Origin: Candidatus Sulfotelmatobacter sp.
Lineage (GTDB): Bacteria > Vulcanimicrobiota > Vulcanimicrobiia > Vulcanimicrobiales > Vulcanimicrobiaceae
Length of the DNA stretch: 64,000 bases
Assembly: GCA_035504415.1 (NCBI GenBank)
Contig: DATJRY010000011.1
Span: forward strand, 186,001-250,000
Direction of reading: 5' to 3'
Shown: positions 53,297 to 64,000 of the stretch, piece after piece
Position numbering within the stretch: the stretch's first letter is position 1
How the letters are laid out: each line of letters starts with the position of its first letter
The notes under the pieces: model-generated
Database searches by the model: none
Seen by the model: the letters and a program-made list of their open reading frames with translations, nothing else
What the model was told of the DNA's origin: nothing
Translations under genes and position numbers: made by a program

Positions 53297-54880
53297 ATGG
53301 CGTCATCGGCGTCGGCGCTCCCGCGTTCCGGCGGGTCCGCGACCGCGCGGACGGGCAACGCCGGGCCGGCCGGGAGCTCGGTCGTCGAGACCGGCTCGCG
53401 GCGCATGCTGGTCGTCATCGGCGTGATGCTGGCGGCGCTGCTGCAGACGCTCGACTCGACGATCACCAACGTCGCGCTGCCGAACATCCAGGGCAACCTG
53501 GGGGCCAGCACCGACGAAGGCACGTGGGTCATCAACGGCTACATCATCGCGGTCGTCATCGTCATCCCGATGATCCCGTGGCTGCAGACGACCTTCGGAC
53601 GCAAGCGCTACTTCCTGGCCTGCATCGCCGGCTTTACCGCGGCGTCGTTCGCGTGCGGCATCTCGACCTCGATCGACGAGCTGATCGTCTTCCGCATCGT
53701 GCAGGGCGTGTTCGGCGCGGGGCTGCTGGCGACGGCGCAGACGATCCTGCGCGACACGTTTCCGCCCGAGCAGCTCGGGGTGAGCCAAGGCATCTTCGCG
53801 CTGGGCGCGATCATGGGACCGGCGCTCGGGCCGCCGCTGGGCGGCGTGCTGGTCGACAACCTCAACTGGAACTGGGTCTTCGACATCAACGTCGTGCCCG
53901 GCGTCGCCTCGTTCCTGATCCTGCTCGCCGTCTTGCGCGATCCGGCGTCGGCGAAACGCCAACCGATCGACCTGCCGGGGCTGATCTTCCTGGTGATCGG
54001 TATCGGCTGTCTGCAGTACGTGCTCAGCGAAGGCGAACGCTACGACTGGTTCTCCGATCAGAACAACCTGATCGACGGCGTGCTGGCGGCGATCTTCATC
54101 ACGCTCTTGGTCTGGCGCGAGCTGACCACCCGCAACCCGCTGGTCGACCTGCGCGTCTTTCGCCATCGCGCGGTCAGCGCCGGTTTCGTGTGCGCGCTGG
54201 TCATCGGCGGGCTCATCTTCGGCTCGACCTACACGATCCCGCAGTTCGTGCAAGGCTCGCTCGACTTCACCGCCACCCTCAGCGGCCTGTTGATCTTCGT
54301 GCGCGCGATCCCGATCGGCATCGCGACGCCGTGGGTGGCGCGCAACGTCGGCAAGTACGACGCGCGCGCGTTCATCGGCGTCGGCTTCGTGTTCATGGGG
54401 TTGGGCAACGCCCTGCAGGCGTTCGTGACCGCGCCGAACGCGGTGTTCTCCAGCTTCGTCGTCCCGCTGGCGCTGACGGGCGTGGGCGCGGCATGCCTGT
54501 TCGTGCCGCTCTCGACCGCGGTCCTCGGCGGCGCGCCGCAGCAAGACAGCGCCAAGGCCGCCGCGTACGTCAACCTGGGCACGCAGCTGGGCGGCTCGAT
54601 CGCCATCGCCCTCCTCTCGACGATCCTCGACCGCCGCATCGCCTTCCATCTCTCGGTGTTCGCGGGCAACGTGACGCTCAACGCACCGGTGCTGCAGCTG
54701 CACCCGCAGCTCGCACGGATGCCGCAAGAACTGTACGGCCTGGTCTTCAGTCAGGCGCTGATCGCCGCCTACGAAGACATCTCGCTCGTGCTGGCCTCAC
54801 TGGCCATCGTGGCGATTCCGGTCGCGTTCCTCATGCCGCGCCCGCGCAAGGGCACCGCACCAGCGCACGTCGAGGCCTGA
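53297..54880 (+). CDS. DHA2-family (EmrB/QacA-like) multidrug efflux transporter
   Basis: A 527-residue, 14-helix MFS drug/proton antiporter. Motif D1 is LQTLDSTITNVALPNIQGNLGAS in helix 1, motif A is TTFGRKRYF, and motif C (GAIMGPALGPPLGG) lies in helix 5. Residues 1-35 are a polar Ser/Gly-rich start, so the true start could be a little later, at GTG or ATG near the first helix. No HlyD/EmrA partner or TetR regulator is adjacent; a diderm pump of this class often has an EmrA elsewhere. Confidence 0.9.
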   Translation: MASSASALPRSGGSATARTGNAGPAGSSVVETGSRRMLVVIGVMLAALLQTLDSTITNVALPNIQGNLGASTDEGTWVINGYIIAVVIVIPMIPWLQTTFGRKRYFLACIAGFTAASFACGISTSIDELIVFRIVQGVFGAGLLATAQTILRDTFPPEQLGVSQGIFALGAIMGPALGPPLGGVLVDNLNWNWVFDINVVPGVASFLILLAVLRDPASAKRQPIDLPGLIFLVIGIGCLQYVLSEGERYDWFSDQNNLIDGVLAAIFITLLVWRELTTRNPLVDLRVFRHRAVSAGFVCALVIGGLIFGSTYTIPQFVQGSLDFTATLSGLLIFVRAIPIGIATPWVARNVGKYDARAFIGVGFVFMGLGNALQAFVTAPNAVFSSFVVPLALTGVGAACLFVPLSTAVLGGAPQQDSAKAAAYVNLGTQLGGSIAIALLSTILDRRIAFHLSVFAGNVTLNAPVLQLHPQLARMPQELYGLVFSQALIAAYEDISLVLASLAIVAIPVAFLMPRPRKGTAPAHVEA

Positions 54881-54913
54881 CTCGGTCGGCCGACGCTCCC
54901 GGCGGGACGGCGA

Positions 54914-55918
54914 TCACGCCGTGGACGCCGCGCGCGCAAGGTCGGCGGCCGACGGGAAGCCGGGAATGCCGCGCGCCGCGCGGATCGCGCGTACGATCGC
55001 GGCGCGCACCGCTTCCGCCGCCATCGCGCCGAGCACGGTCGCGTCGGCCGCCGCCGGATTCGTTCCGGTGGCCAGGGCGAAGAGCGCGTCGCCGTCGAGA
55101 CCGGTGTGCACCGGAGCGATCGCGCGCGGCAACCCGTCGTGCGCGACGCGCGCCAACAGGTGCGTTTGCAGCTTGTCCAGCGCGACGTCGGTGGCGACGA
55201 CCCCGATCGTCGTCGCGGTCGCCGGGCGCGCGCGCGTCGGCCGCTGACCGGCCAGCAGCGCCGCGACCGAACCGGCCAGCGCGCGCCCGTCGGGCGTGCG
55301 CAGCCCCGCGAGCGGCGTCGGGCCGTCGAAGACGTCGCCGATCGCGTTGACCGCGACCAGCGCGCCGACCGTCACCCCGCCGACGCGGACCGACGCGGTG
55401 CCGATGCCGCCTTTCATCGCGCGCTCCAGGCCGAACAGCTTGCCGACCGTCGCCCCGGCGCCGGCGCCGACGTTGCCTTCGGCCGGCGGTTCGCCCGACG
55501 CCGCGGCACACGCCGCGTAGCCGGCGGCCGCGTCGGGGCGGATCGCCGGATCGCCCACGCCCAGATCGTAGAGGATGGCGGCCGGCACGATCGGGACGCG
55601 CGCATACGGGGTCGCGTAGCCGATCCCGTGCTCTTCGAGCCACCGGACGACGCCGCCGGCGGCGTCGAGGCCGAACGCGCTGCCGCCGCTGAGCAGGATC
55701 GCGTGCGCGCGCTCGACCGCGCCGAACGGCCCCAGCACGTCGGTCTCACGCGTGCCCGGCGCGCCGCCGCGCACGTCGCACGCCGCGACGGCGCCGTCGG
55801 GGCCGCAACAAACCACCGTACAGCCGGTCGAACGAGCCGGCGCGGTCCAGTGCCCGACGGCAAGCCCGGCCACGTCGGTGATCGTGCCGGGAACCGCGCG
55901 GTCGAGTGAAGAGAGCAT
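54914..55918 (-). CDS. P1-family (DmpA/NylC-like) autoprocessing peptidase
   Basis: A 334-residue member of the Ntn-like P1 peptidases, which self-cleave into alpha and beta chains. Family stretches: ITDVAGLAVGHWT, ETDVLGPF, ILLSGGSAFGLDAAGGVVRWLEE, EGNVGAGAGATVGK, and TTIGVVATDVALDKLQ followed by AHDGLPRAI.PVHT-type and GDALFALATG. The cleavage site is normally Asn-Thr; here the Thr of ATTIGVVATD is preceded by Ala, and GAGTG reads GAGAG. The chosen ATG has only a weak RBS. Substrates might be small peptides, amides or D-amino-acid peptides. Confidence 0.85.
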   Translation of the reverse strand: MLSSLDRAVPGTITDVAGLAVGHWTAPARSTGCTVVCCGPDGAVAACDVRGGAPGTRETDVLGPFGAVERAHAILLSGGSAFGLDAAGGVVRWLEEHGIGYATPYARVPIVPAAILYDLGVGDPAIRPDAAAGYAACAAASGEPPAEGNVGAGAGATVGKLFGLERAMKGGIGTASVRVGGVTVGALVAVNAIGDVFDGPTPLAGLRTPDGRALAGSVAALLAGQRPTRARPATATTIGVVATDVALDKLQTHLLARVAHDGLPRAIAPVHTGLDGDALFALATGTNPAAADATVLGAMAAEAVRAAIVRAIRAARGIPGFPSAADLARAASTA

Positions 55919-56032
55919 GAGAGATCGGCCGTTCTCGCAAGGAAGAGAGGAGAGCGACCGGGCATCGTCAGAGAACGAGCGGTCCGGCACACTCCGGGCG
56001 CATTTGTCAACGCCTACTTGAGGAGACTCTCC

Positions 56033-56278
56033 ATGAAGACCCGCTTCGGAATGGCTTCCGTCCTCTTCTCCGCCGGCTTGCTGCTGGGCGGCTCGGTCAC
56101 CGGCGTCGCGCTCGCGCGCCAGCCCCACATGTATGCCGCCCGCACCGACCTGCGCTCCGCCCTGGGCGAGCTGCAGGCCGCGGATCCCGACAAGGCCGGC
56201 CATCGCGTCAACGCCATGAACCTGGTGAACCAGGCGATCGGCGAAGTCAACGCGGGCATTGCCGCCGGCCGCATGTAG
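56033..56278 (+). CDS. Small secreted helical protein
   Basis: An 81-residue protein: a signal peptide (MKTRFGMASVLFSAGLLLGGSVTGVALA) and a short helical mature part (DLRSALGELQAADPDKAGHRVNAMNLVNQAIGEV). The pattern of Ala, Leu and Val at helix spacing suggests a small periplasmic coiled helix. No known family. GGAG precedes the ATG by 8 bases. A good terminator follows at 56317. Confidence 0.7.
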   Translation: MKTRFGMASVLFSAGLLLGGSVTGVALARQPHMYAARTDLRSALGELQAADPDKAGHRVNAMNLVNQAIGEVNAGIAAGRM

Positions 56279-56316
56279 CCGACCGCTTCATCGCAGCGCA
56301 CGCGTTGCCGATGAAC

Positions 56317-56361
56317 AGAAGAACGGCGCCGCTCGCGACCCCGGGCGGCGTCTTCTTTTTT
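56317..56361 (+). terminator. Intrinsic terminator with a T-run
   Basis: AGAAGA (56317-56322) pairs with TCTTCT (56351-56356), and CGCCGC (56327-56332) with GCGGCG (56345-56350), with a 4-base bulge between the two parts on the left side. TTTTT (56357-56361) follows. One of only two T-run terminators I see in the window. Confidence 0.7.
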
Positions 56362-56387
56362 CCCCCGCCGCTGCACAGGAGTCCCGC

Positions 56388-56561
56388 GTGCCATCACCGC
56401 GCCGCCGTCTCGACGCCACCACCCGCGTGCTTCGCCGTCCGTGGGGGCCGAGCGGACACGGCGGCGTCGGCGGCGAGTTGCTGATGGCGGTCCGGCTGAT
56501 CGTGGCGATCGCCGTGAGCACGCTCGCCTACGCCGCTCTGCAGGCACTCGGCATTCATTAG
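56388..56561 (+). CDS. 57-residue single-pass membrane protein
   Basis: A small frame from the GTG at 56388 preceded by AGGAG. The first 30 residues are basic and Gly-rich (RRRLDATTRVLRRPWG, HGGVGGE); the last 25 form one hydrophobic helix (AVRLIVAIAVSTLAYAALQAL). No family recognised. It lies between a terminator and the Crp/Fnr gene, 24 bases upstream of the latter. Confidence 0.5.
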   Translation: MPSPRRRLDATTRVLRRPWGPSGHGGVGGELLMAVRLIVAIAVSTLAYAALQALGIH

Positions 56562-56585
56562 CGGCATGATCGAGCCAGGGGGCTC

Positions 56586-57236
56586 ATGATCGACGAAACC
56601 AAGCCGTTCGACTCGAAGGCATTTCTGGCCGCGGTCGGCGACGGACGAGCGATACGCTCGTACAAGAAGGGCCGCGTCGTCTTCGCGCAGGGCGAGACGG
56701 CGGACTCGGTCTTCTACGTCCAGCGCGGCAAAGTCAAGCTCGGGATCGTCTCACCGCGCGGCAAAGAGGCGATCATCGCGGTCTTGAACAGCGGCTCGTT
56801 CTTCGGCGAGGGGTGCCTGGCCGGCCAGCCGCTTCGCATGGCCACCGCGATGGCGATGACCGACTGTTCGCTGGTGCAGGTGCAGCGCGCCACGATGGTC
56901 CGCGTCCTCCACGACGAGCCGGAGTTCTCCGAGACGTTCATCGCCCATCTCCTCACCCGCAACATCCGCATCGAAGAAGACCTCGTCGACCAGCTCTTCA
57001 ATTCCAGCGAGAAGCGGCTCGCGCGGATCTTGCTGCTGCTCGCGAACTTCGGGAAAGACGGCCACCCCGAGGAAGTCATTCCGCAGATCAGCCAGGAAAC
57101 GCTGCCCGAGATGATCGGAACGACGCGCTCGCGGGTGAGCTTTTTCCTGAACAAGTTTCGCAAGCTCGGGTTCATTGAGTACAACGGCGGCATGCACGTG
57201 CATACCTCGCTGTTGAACGTCATTCTGCACGACTGA
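56586..57236 (+). CDS. Crp/Fnr-family transcriptional regulator
   Basis: A 216-residue regulator. The cyclic-nucleotide-binding-like domain spans residues about 20-135 (YKKGRVVFAQGETADSVFYVQRGKVKLGIVSP, then GSFFGEGCLAG). The long dimer helix is followed by a winged helix with QISQETLPEMIGTTRSRVSFFLNKFRKLGFIEY. The effector-binding Arg-Ser pair of CRP is not visible, and there is no Cys cluster of Fnr, so the signal is unknown. AGGGGG precedes the ATG. Confidence 0.9.
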   Translation: MIDETKPFDSKAFLAAVGDGRAIRSYKKGRVVFAQGETADSVFYVQRGKVKLGIVSPRGKEAIIAVLNSGSFFGEGCLAGQPLRMATAMAMTDCSLVQVQRATMVRVLHDEPEFSETFIAHLLTRNIRIEEDLVDQLFNSSEKRLARILLLLANFGKDGHPEEVIPQISQETLPEMIGTTRSRVSFFLNKFRKLGFIEYNGGMHVHTSLLNVILHD

Positions 57237-57304
57237 CGACGCGCGGCGCGCCGAGCGCTTGGCGTGATGAGCAATTGTGACCAGACGAGCGAGGGCGGGT
57301 CGTC

Positions 57305-57310
57305 TATGAT
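57305..57310 (+). promoter_or_regulatory. Possible -10 box of the stalk-barrel gene
   Basis: TATGAT lies 9 bases before the ATG at 57320, the same box and spacing as at mfd. There is no Shine-Dalgarno sequence between them. Confidence 0.35.
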
Positions 57311-57319
57311 GACAAGCCT

Positions 57320-58600
57320 ATGCATGCATGGCTCAGCCGGCTTACCGTCACGCTCGTCGCGCTCCTGTTCTGTGGTTCCGCGGCGTCTGCGCAAACGACG
57401 GCTCCGGCCGAGAGTGACTTCGGACACGCGCCCTCGGGCGAGATCCCGATTCTCTACAACGACCACACGGTGTACGCCAAGCCGGACGTGCTCAAACGCG
57501 GTCGCGTCTTGGCAGCGCTGGTCCAGGACAATCGGCTGTTCGTGCCGCTGCGCAGCATGTTCGAAGCGATGGGCGCCACCGTCAGCGCCTCAGCCGACGG
57601 CCTGACCGTCACCGCCCAAAAGCCCGGCGCGATGATCTCGGTCACCGTCGGCAAAAACGAGGTCGTCGTCAACGGTGAGTCGCGGCCGCTCGACGTCGCG
57701 CCGATCGTGTACCACGGCATCGTGCTGGTCCCCGTGCGCGTGATCTCCGAAGCGATGGGCGCGTACGTCCAATGGGTGCCGGGTCAGCGCGTCGTCGTCG
57801 TGCGGTATCTGCCGACGCCGGTCGCGCCGCCGCCCGCGCCGGTGCCGACCGCGGTGCCGGTGGCCTCGCCGCCGCCGACCCCGATCCCCAGCCCGGTGCC
57901 GACCCCGATCACGGCCCCCTCACCGTACGGCGGTTTCATCGAAGCCGCGGTCTCGGACACGCAGACCTTCAACGAGTTCTCCGACGGACTGCGCTGCCCG
58001 CAGTCCTACGACGTCGCCGCGGCGTACGCGTTCGGGCCGCGCTCGCCGTTCGCGGTCAAGGTCGACTATCACCAGGACGTCTACGGCACGACCAGCAGCG
58101 TCGTCGACGCGTACGGCAACCACTACACCGGCTTCGCGACGATCGACGGCGGCTACGCCTTCACCCCCGAGTTCGTCGCTCGACAGAGCACACTCGACGG
58201 CCGCATCGAATACCAGGTCGCCGCGCCGCGCATCTACGTCGGCATCGGGTATCTCCACACCGCGAACAACTACGGCTACCCGCAGCTCAACGGCGTCGGC
58301 TTCGGCGTTGAGAAACTGCCCGAGCTGCGAACCGGCGTGAGCTTCTTCGGTTCCGCGTTCTACTATCCCAGCGCCACCGGGACGTACACGATCAGCAACC
58401 CGGCCAGTCCGAACGTGGGCATCTCGTACCGTCAGCAGTACGCGATCACCAAGTACGACGTCGGGTTGGCGCTCGTCGCCAACCACTTCCCCGTGTACCT
58501 GTACGGCGGTTTCAGCGGCGACGAATACCGCGCGCGGGCGTACGCTCCGATCAACCAACTGCACGATGGTCCGTATGCCGGCCTCGGCGTGAAGCTCTAA
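57320..58600 (+). CDS. Envelope protein: copper-amine-oxidase-type stalk domain plus beta-barrel
   Basis: A 426-residue exported protein. Signal peptide ends at ASAQ (residue about 25). Residues about 45-165 match the copper amine oxidase N-like stalk domain in two halves (RLFVPLRSMFEAMGATVSASADGLTVTAQ; GIVLVPVRVISEAMGAYVQWVPGQRVVVV). A Pro-rich linker (about 168-205) leads to about 220 residues of alternating strands (FIEAAVSDTQTFNEF, PRIYVGIGYLHTANNYGY, ISYRQQYAITKYDVGLALV) that resemble an outer-membrane barrel. The stalk often binds cell-wall material, so the protein may link the outer membrane to peptidoglycan. Function unproven. Confidence 0.72.
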   Translation: MHAWLSRLTVTLVALLFCGSAASAQTTAPAESDFGHAPSGEIPILYNDHTVYAKPDVLKRGRVLAALVQDNRLFVPLRSMFEAMGATVSASADGLTVTAQKPGAMISVTVGKNEVVVNGESRPLDVAPIVYHGIVLVPVRVISEAMGAYVQWVPGQRVVVVRYLPTPVAPPPAPVPTAVPVASPPPTPIPSPVPTPITAPSPYGGFIEAAVSDTQTFNEFSDGLRCPQSYDVAAAYAFGPRSPFAVKVDYHQDVYGTTSSVVDAYGNHYTGFATIDGGYAFTPEFVARQSTLDGRIEYQVAAPRIYVGIGYLHTANNYGYPQLNGVGFGVEKLPELRTGVSFFGSAFYYPSATGTYTISNPASPNVGISYRQQYAITKYDVGLALVANHFPVYLYGGFSGDEYRARAYAPINQLHDGPYAGLGVKL

Positions 58601-58619
58601 CGGCCGAAGGACGAATCGC

Positions 58620-59630
58620 ATGCGCACGAACCGACGCCTCTCGCTCTCGATCAGTCTCGTCGTGATCGGATTCCTCGCGGTCGTGGCCGGATGCAGCGGG
58701 GGCGGCTCGAACTGTTGCACCGCGCCGCCGTTCCACGCCACGCCGACCCCCGGCCCGGGGGCGACACCGCTGCCTCCCGGCGTGACGCCTTCGCCGACGC
58801 CGCTGCCCGGCGCGACACCGACGCACACGCCGACGCCGACGCCGACGCCCACACCCACACCGACGCCCACGCCCGCGCCCCCGGCGCTCTCGTGCAGCCA
58901 AGGAGCCGGCTCCATTCCGCTCGGACCGGCACTCGCGCCGTTCGCGATCCTGGCCGGCTCGACGGTTACCAACGTTGGGCTCACCAACGTAACGTACGCG
59001 ACCGGTGCCGTCACCGCCGGCGTCAACGACGATCTCATCGGCGTCTCGCCGGGGACCGCGATCACCGGCTTCTATCCGCCCGGCACCGATACCGACGGAC
59101 CGAACGCGATCTACGGGGCCGGATACAACGCCGACGCGGCCGTCCCGCTGAACGCGCAGACCGCGCTGATCGCGGCCTACAACGCGGTCGCCGCCAAGCC
59201 GGCCACCGCGACCGTCGCCGGCGATCTCTCGCAGGCCAACGTCCCGGGTTATCCGACCGGCACGCTGCCGCCGGGCGTCTACAAGTCGACCTCGACGCTC
59301 TCGATCGCCGCCGGCAACCTCACCCTCGACGCGCTCGGCAACGCGCAGGCGGTGTTCGTCTTCCAGATGGCCTCGACGCTGACGACGACGCTCAACGGCG
59401 GGACCAGCGGCAACGTCGTCCTCGAGAACGGCGCCAGCCCGTGCAACATCTACTGGCAGGTCGGCAGCTCGGCCACGCTCGGCGGCGCAACCTTCTACGG
59501 CAACGTGCTGGCGGTCACCGCGGTCACCATCAACGCGCCCACGTTCGGCGGCCGCGCGCTGGCCCAAGGCGCCGCGGTCAGCATCCCCGTCGCCGGCGGC
59601 TCGATCATCACCAACCCCGGCGGTAACTGA
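58620..59630 (+). CDS. Ice-binding-like lipoprotein (DUF3494)
   Basis: A 336-residue lipoprotein: lipobox VVAGC (C25), a (TP)n linker (residues about 40-85) and the DUF3494 beta-solenoid (about 95-336): FAILAGSTVTNVGLTNVTYATGAV, VSPGTAITGF, LTLDALGNAQAVFVFQMASTLTT, PCNIYWQVGSSATLGGATFYGNVLA and GRALAQGAAVSIP. These proteins bind ice crystals through one flat solenoid face, limiting recrystallisation or helping adhesion to ice. GAAGGA precedes the ATG. It directly follows the stalk-barrel gene (19 bases), so the two may be co-transcribed. Confidence 0.88.
   Translation: MRTNRRLSLSISLVVIGFLAVVAGCSGGGSNCCTAPPFHATPTPGPGATPLPPGVTPSPTPLPGATPTHTPTPTPTPTPTPTPTPAPPALSCSQGAGSIPLGPALAPFAILAGSTVTNVGLTNVTYATGAVTAGVNDDLIGVSPGTAITGFYPPGTDTDGPNAIYGAGYNADAAVPLNAQTALIAAYNAVAAKPATATVAGDLSQANVPGYPTGTLPPGVYKSTSTLSIAAGNLTLDALGNAQAVFVFQMASTLTTTLNGGTSGNVVLENGASPCNIYWQVGSSATLGGATFYGNVLAVTAVTINAPTFGGRALAQGAAVSIPVAGGSIITNPGGN
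58740..58883 (+). repeat. Low-complexity repeat encoding the Thr-Pro linker
   Basis: Short repeats of ACGCCG/ACGCCC/ACACCC encode (TP)n between the lipid anchor and the ice-binding domain. It resembles the tract at 20994-21138. Confidence 0.7.
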
Positions 59631-59637
59631 GCTCGGT

Positions 59638-62436
<2,799 letters not shown>

Positions 62437-62451
62437 GCGACCGGACCTGTT

Positions 62452-63216
62452 CTACGCGGCGGCGCCGACCTCCACGTCGGAACGCAGCTCGACCGGGGCC
62501 GGCAGCGGCCGCGCGCCGCGCTCCTGCGTCCAGCTCTGCCGTAACAGGAAGGCACCCAGGACGGCGTACCACGCGTAGATCGGATCGTGGGTCGCGGCGA
62601 CCGCCGACACGCCGGCCGCGACGAACGCCAGCGCGAAGCCGATCCCGACCCGCGACGCCAGCCGCGTCGCACGGCGCAGGTCGCCGAACCGGCGCCAGGC
62701 CAGCGCGCGCAGCACGCGGCCGCCGTCCATCGGGAACGCTGGAATGAGGTTGAAGACCGCCAGCACGCCGTTCGCGACCGCGAGATACGCGGCCATCAGC
62801 GCGGGAGCCTCGCCCCACGCGGCGCCGGCGAAGCGGTCCAGCAGGGCAAGCAGACCGAGTGCGACCAGCGCGAGCACCGCGCTCATGGCCGGTCCGGCGA
62901 GCGCGATCAGCGCGTCCGCGCGCGGCGTCGCCGGTTCCTCGTCGAGCAGCGCGACCCCGCCGAACAGGAACAGCGTGATGGCGTCCGTCCGCACCCCGAA
63001 CCGGCGCGCGGCCAACGCGTGCGCGTACTCGTGGGCGATGACGCTGGCGAACAGCGCCAGCGCGCAGATCGCGGCCAGGGTCAGCGCTTCCCAGCGCGGC
63101 AACGCCGGCAAGCCGCCGGCGAGCACGACGGTGACGAACGCGTAGACGGCGAGCCACGAAACGTGCACGCCGACGCGAATGCCGCAGAGACGACCGATCG
63201 TTACAGTCCCTCGCAC
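62452..63216 (-). CDS. Site-2-type intramembrane metalloprotease (M50)
   Basis: A 254-residue, roughly six-helix protease. The zinc motif is VIAHEYAHAL (HExxH) in an early helix, and the third ligand lies in FNLIPAFPMDGGR. It resembles SpoIVFB or Rip-like proteases without CBS or PDZ domains. Such enzymes release membrane-tethered regulators. The GTG start gives VTIGRLCGIRVGVH, the usual start. It sits between csaB and ileS on the same strand. Confidence 0.9.
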   Translation of the reverse strand: MRGTVTIGRLCGIRVGVHVSWLAVYAFVTVVLAGGLPALPRWEALTLAAICALALFASVIAHEYAHALAARRFGVRTDAITLFLFGGVALLDEEPATPRADALIALAGPAMSAVLALVALGLLALLDRFAGAAWGEAPALMAAYLAVANGVLAVFNLIPAFPMDGGRVLRALAWRRFGDLRRATRLASRVGIGFALAFVAAGVSAVAATHDPIYAWYAVLGAFLLRQSWTQERGARPLPAPVELRSDVEVGAAA

Positions 63217-63244
63217 CGTGATGCGCGACGTTCGCGCACGCGAG

Positions 63245-64000
63245 TTACGTGCCTGCCGACTTTCGTGTCGTTCGCATCACGATTTCGTTCAAGACCTCGA
63301 AGTTGCGCTCGGCGAGCCGCTCGACGTCGGAGCGCACGGAGCGCAGATGCGCGCTGAGCGCGGCGCGGCGTTCCCACGCGTCGTCGAGCCGCCGCGCCAG
63401 CTCCTCGCGCGACGGCATCGCGCTGCCCGGCACGAACAACGGTTCGAGCGGATAGTGCAGGTCGTCGGTCAGCGCGGCGACCTTCGGGTCGTACGGCAGC
63501 GAGATGAACGGGACGGCCAGCCGCGCCGCGATGATGAGCGCGTGCAGCCGCATCCCGATCACCAGCGAAGCGCGTTCGATGACCTGCGCGGCTTGGCCCA
63601 ATGGATAGTCGGGCAGCAGCACCGGCGCGGACGCGCAGCGGCGGATGACGGTGGTCGAGACCTCGGCGTCGGACGCCCCCCCGAGCGGGAGGAACGCGAC
63701 CCGGGCCCCGTAGCGATCGGCCAGCCGGTCGACGACGAACGCCAGCGCTTGCGCCGTCGCCTCGGCGCCTTGCCACTTGCGCATCGAGACGACGACCAGC
63801 GGCGTCCCGTCGTCGGCCAGCCCTTCGGCCGTCAGGTCGAGCGGCTCGCTGCCGGGTTGGAAGAGGAAGACGGGATCGGCGGTGCGCTCGATCGGAACCT
63901 CGGGCAACAGACCGTGCAAGAGCGAACGCGACTGCTCGTCGCGGACGGTCGCCGCGACGACGCCCTTGCAGCACGAGCGCACCACGGCGCGGCCCCAGAA
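63245..64000 (-). CDS. csaB: CsaB-like polysaccharide pyruvyl transferase (N-terminus outside window)
   Basis: The frame runs out of the right edge, so only the C-terminal 251 residues are seen. They match the pyruvyl-transferase/CsaB family: VRDEQSRSLL, the nucleotide-sugar-like site PLVVVSMRKW, RASLVIGMRLHALIIAARLAVPFISLPYDPKV and a helical end. CsaB puts ketal pyruvate on wall polysaccharide that anchors SLH-domain surface layers. In a diderm this could serve outer-surface or peptidoglycan-linked polymers. A GTG at 63985 is only an internal Val. Other csa or SLH genes would lie beyond the edge. Confidence 0.82.
   Translation of the reverse strand, partial: FWGRAVVRSCCKGVVAATVRDEQSRSLLHGLLPEVPIERTADPVFLFQPGSEPLDLTAEGLADDGTPLVVVSMRKWQGAEATAQALAFVVDRLADRYGARVAFLPLGGASDAEVSTTVIRRCASAPVLLPDYPLGQAAQVIERASLVIGMRLHALIIAARLAVPFISLPYDPKVAALTDDLHYPLEPLFVPGSAMPSREELARRLDDAWERRAALSAHLRSVRSDVERLAERNFEVLNEIVMRTTRKSAGT

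Overview
The window is very GC-rich, densely coded DNA from a free-living bacterium. Several genes point to a soil or cold-desert lineage of the Terrabacteria, and my best guess is Candidatus Eremiobacterota (WPS-2). The evidence is a mix of Gram-positive-style cytoplasmic factors (WhiA, RqcP, SepF, DivIVA) with likely outer-membrane beta-barrel proteins and flagellar rod genes, plus many exported lipoproteins with Thr-Pro linkers, sedolisin peptidases, copper-amine-oxidase-type stalk domains and a DUF3494 ice-binding protein. The assignment is an inference from gene content, not from a marker-gene tree. I see no rRNA, tRNA, CRISPR array, insertion sequence or prophage, and no stretch over 300 bases lacks a gene. 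The longest gap, 37551-37810, holds a terminator, a promoter and an attenuator.

Layout. 1-5808: the tail of an unknown gene, a small heat-shock protein with a clear sigma-70-type promoter, mfd, and a threonine-synthase-like enzyme that best fits cysteate synthase. 5805-11209: a CPA1 Na+/H+ antiporter, a parvulin lipoprotein, a MazG fusion protein, 3-aminobutyryl-CoA ammonia-lyase and a short core-MetE. 11299-19827: one tightly overlapping operon, rqcP-whiA-gap-(S9 peptidase)-pgk-tpiA-gpmI-punA, linking ribosome rescue, a WhiA regulator, lower glycolysis and purine salvage. 19936-25833: a PHB-depolymerase-like lipoprotein, ogt, an AraC regulator, a VOC protein, a solute-binding protein, a UlaG-like metallo-hydrolase, a LuxR-type HTH protein and a DUF5069 protein. 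25863-28298: a small flagellar cluster (flgF, flgG, a small ORF, fliA). 28379-36814: three short genes, then the divergent blocks lgt-yggS-sepF-divIVA and ccdA-lspA-rluD-tgt-(barrel protein).

36957-45437 holds a secreted-repeat lipoprotein followed by the branched-chain amino-acid operon ilvC-ilvB-ilvN-leuA-leuC-leuD-leuB. Upstream of ilvC is a complete transcription attenuator visible in the sequence: a promoter, a 26-codon leader peptide with 14 Leu/Val/Ile codons among its first 18, a strong terminator hairpin, and a 9-base competing antiterminator segment placed under the end of the leader ORF. This is the clearest regulatory system in the window.

45426-49901 (minus strand) carries an ECF sigma factor with a SnoaL-like tail, a translationally coupled 41-residue membrane peptide, a DUF899 protein and a large MalT-like LuxR regulator. 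49951-64000 carries two sedolisin-type peptidases, a DHA2 efflux pump, a P1-family peptidase, small exported proteins, a Crp/Fnr regulator, a stalk-plus-barrel envelope protein, the ice-binding lipoprotein, and on the minus strand csaB (cut by the window edge), an M50 protease and ileS.

Two genome-wide habits recur. Most operon genes overlap by 4 bases (ATGA or GTGA). Several operon-leading genes also have a TANNNT box only 6-10 bases upstream of the start codon and no obvious ribosome-binding site, which suggests that leaderless transcripts are common.
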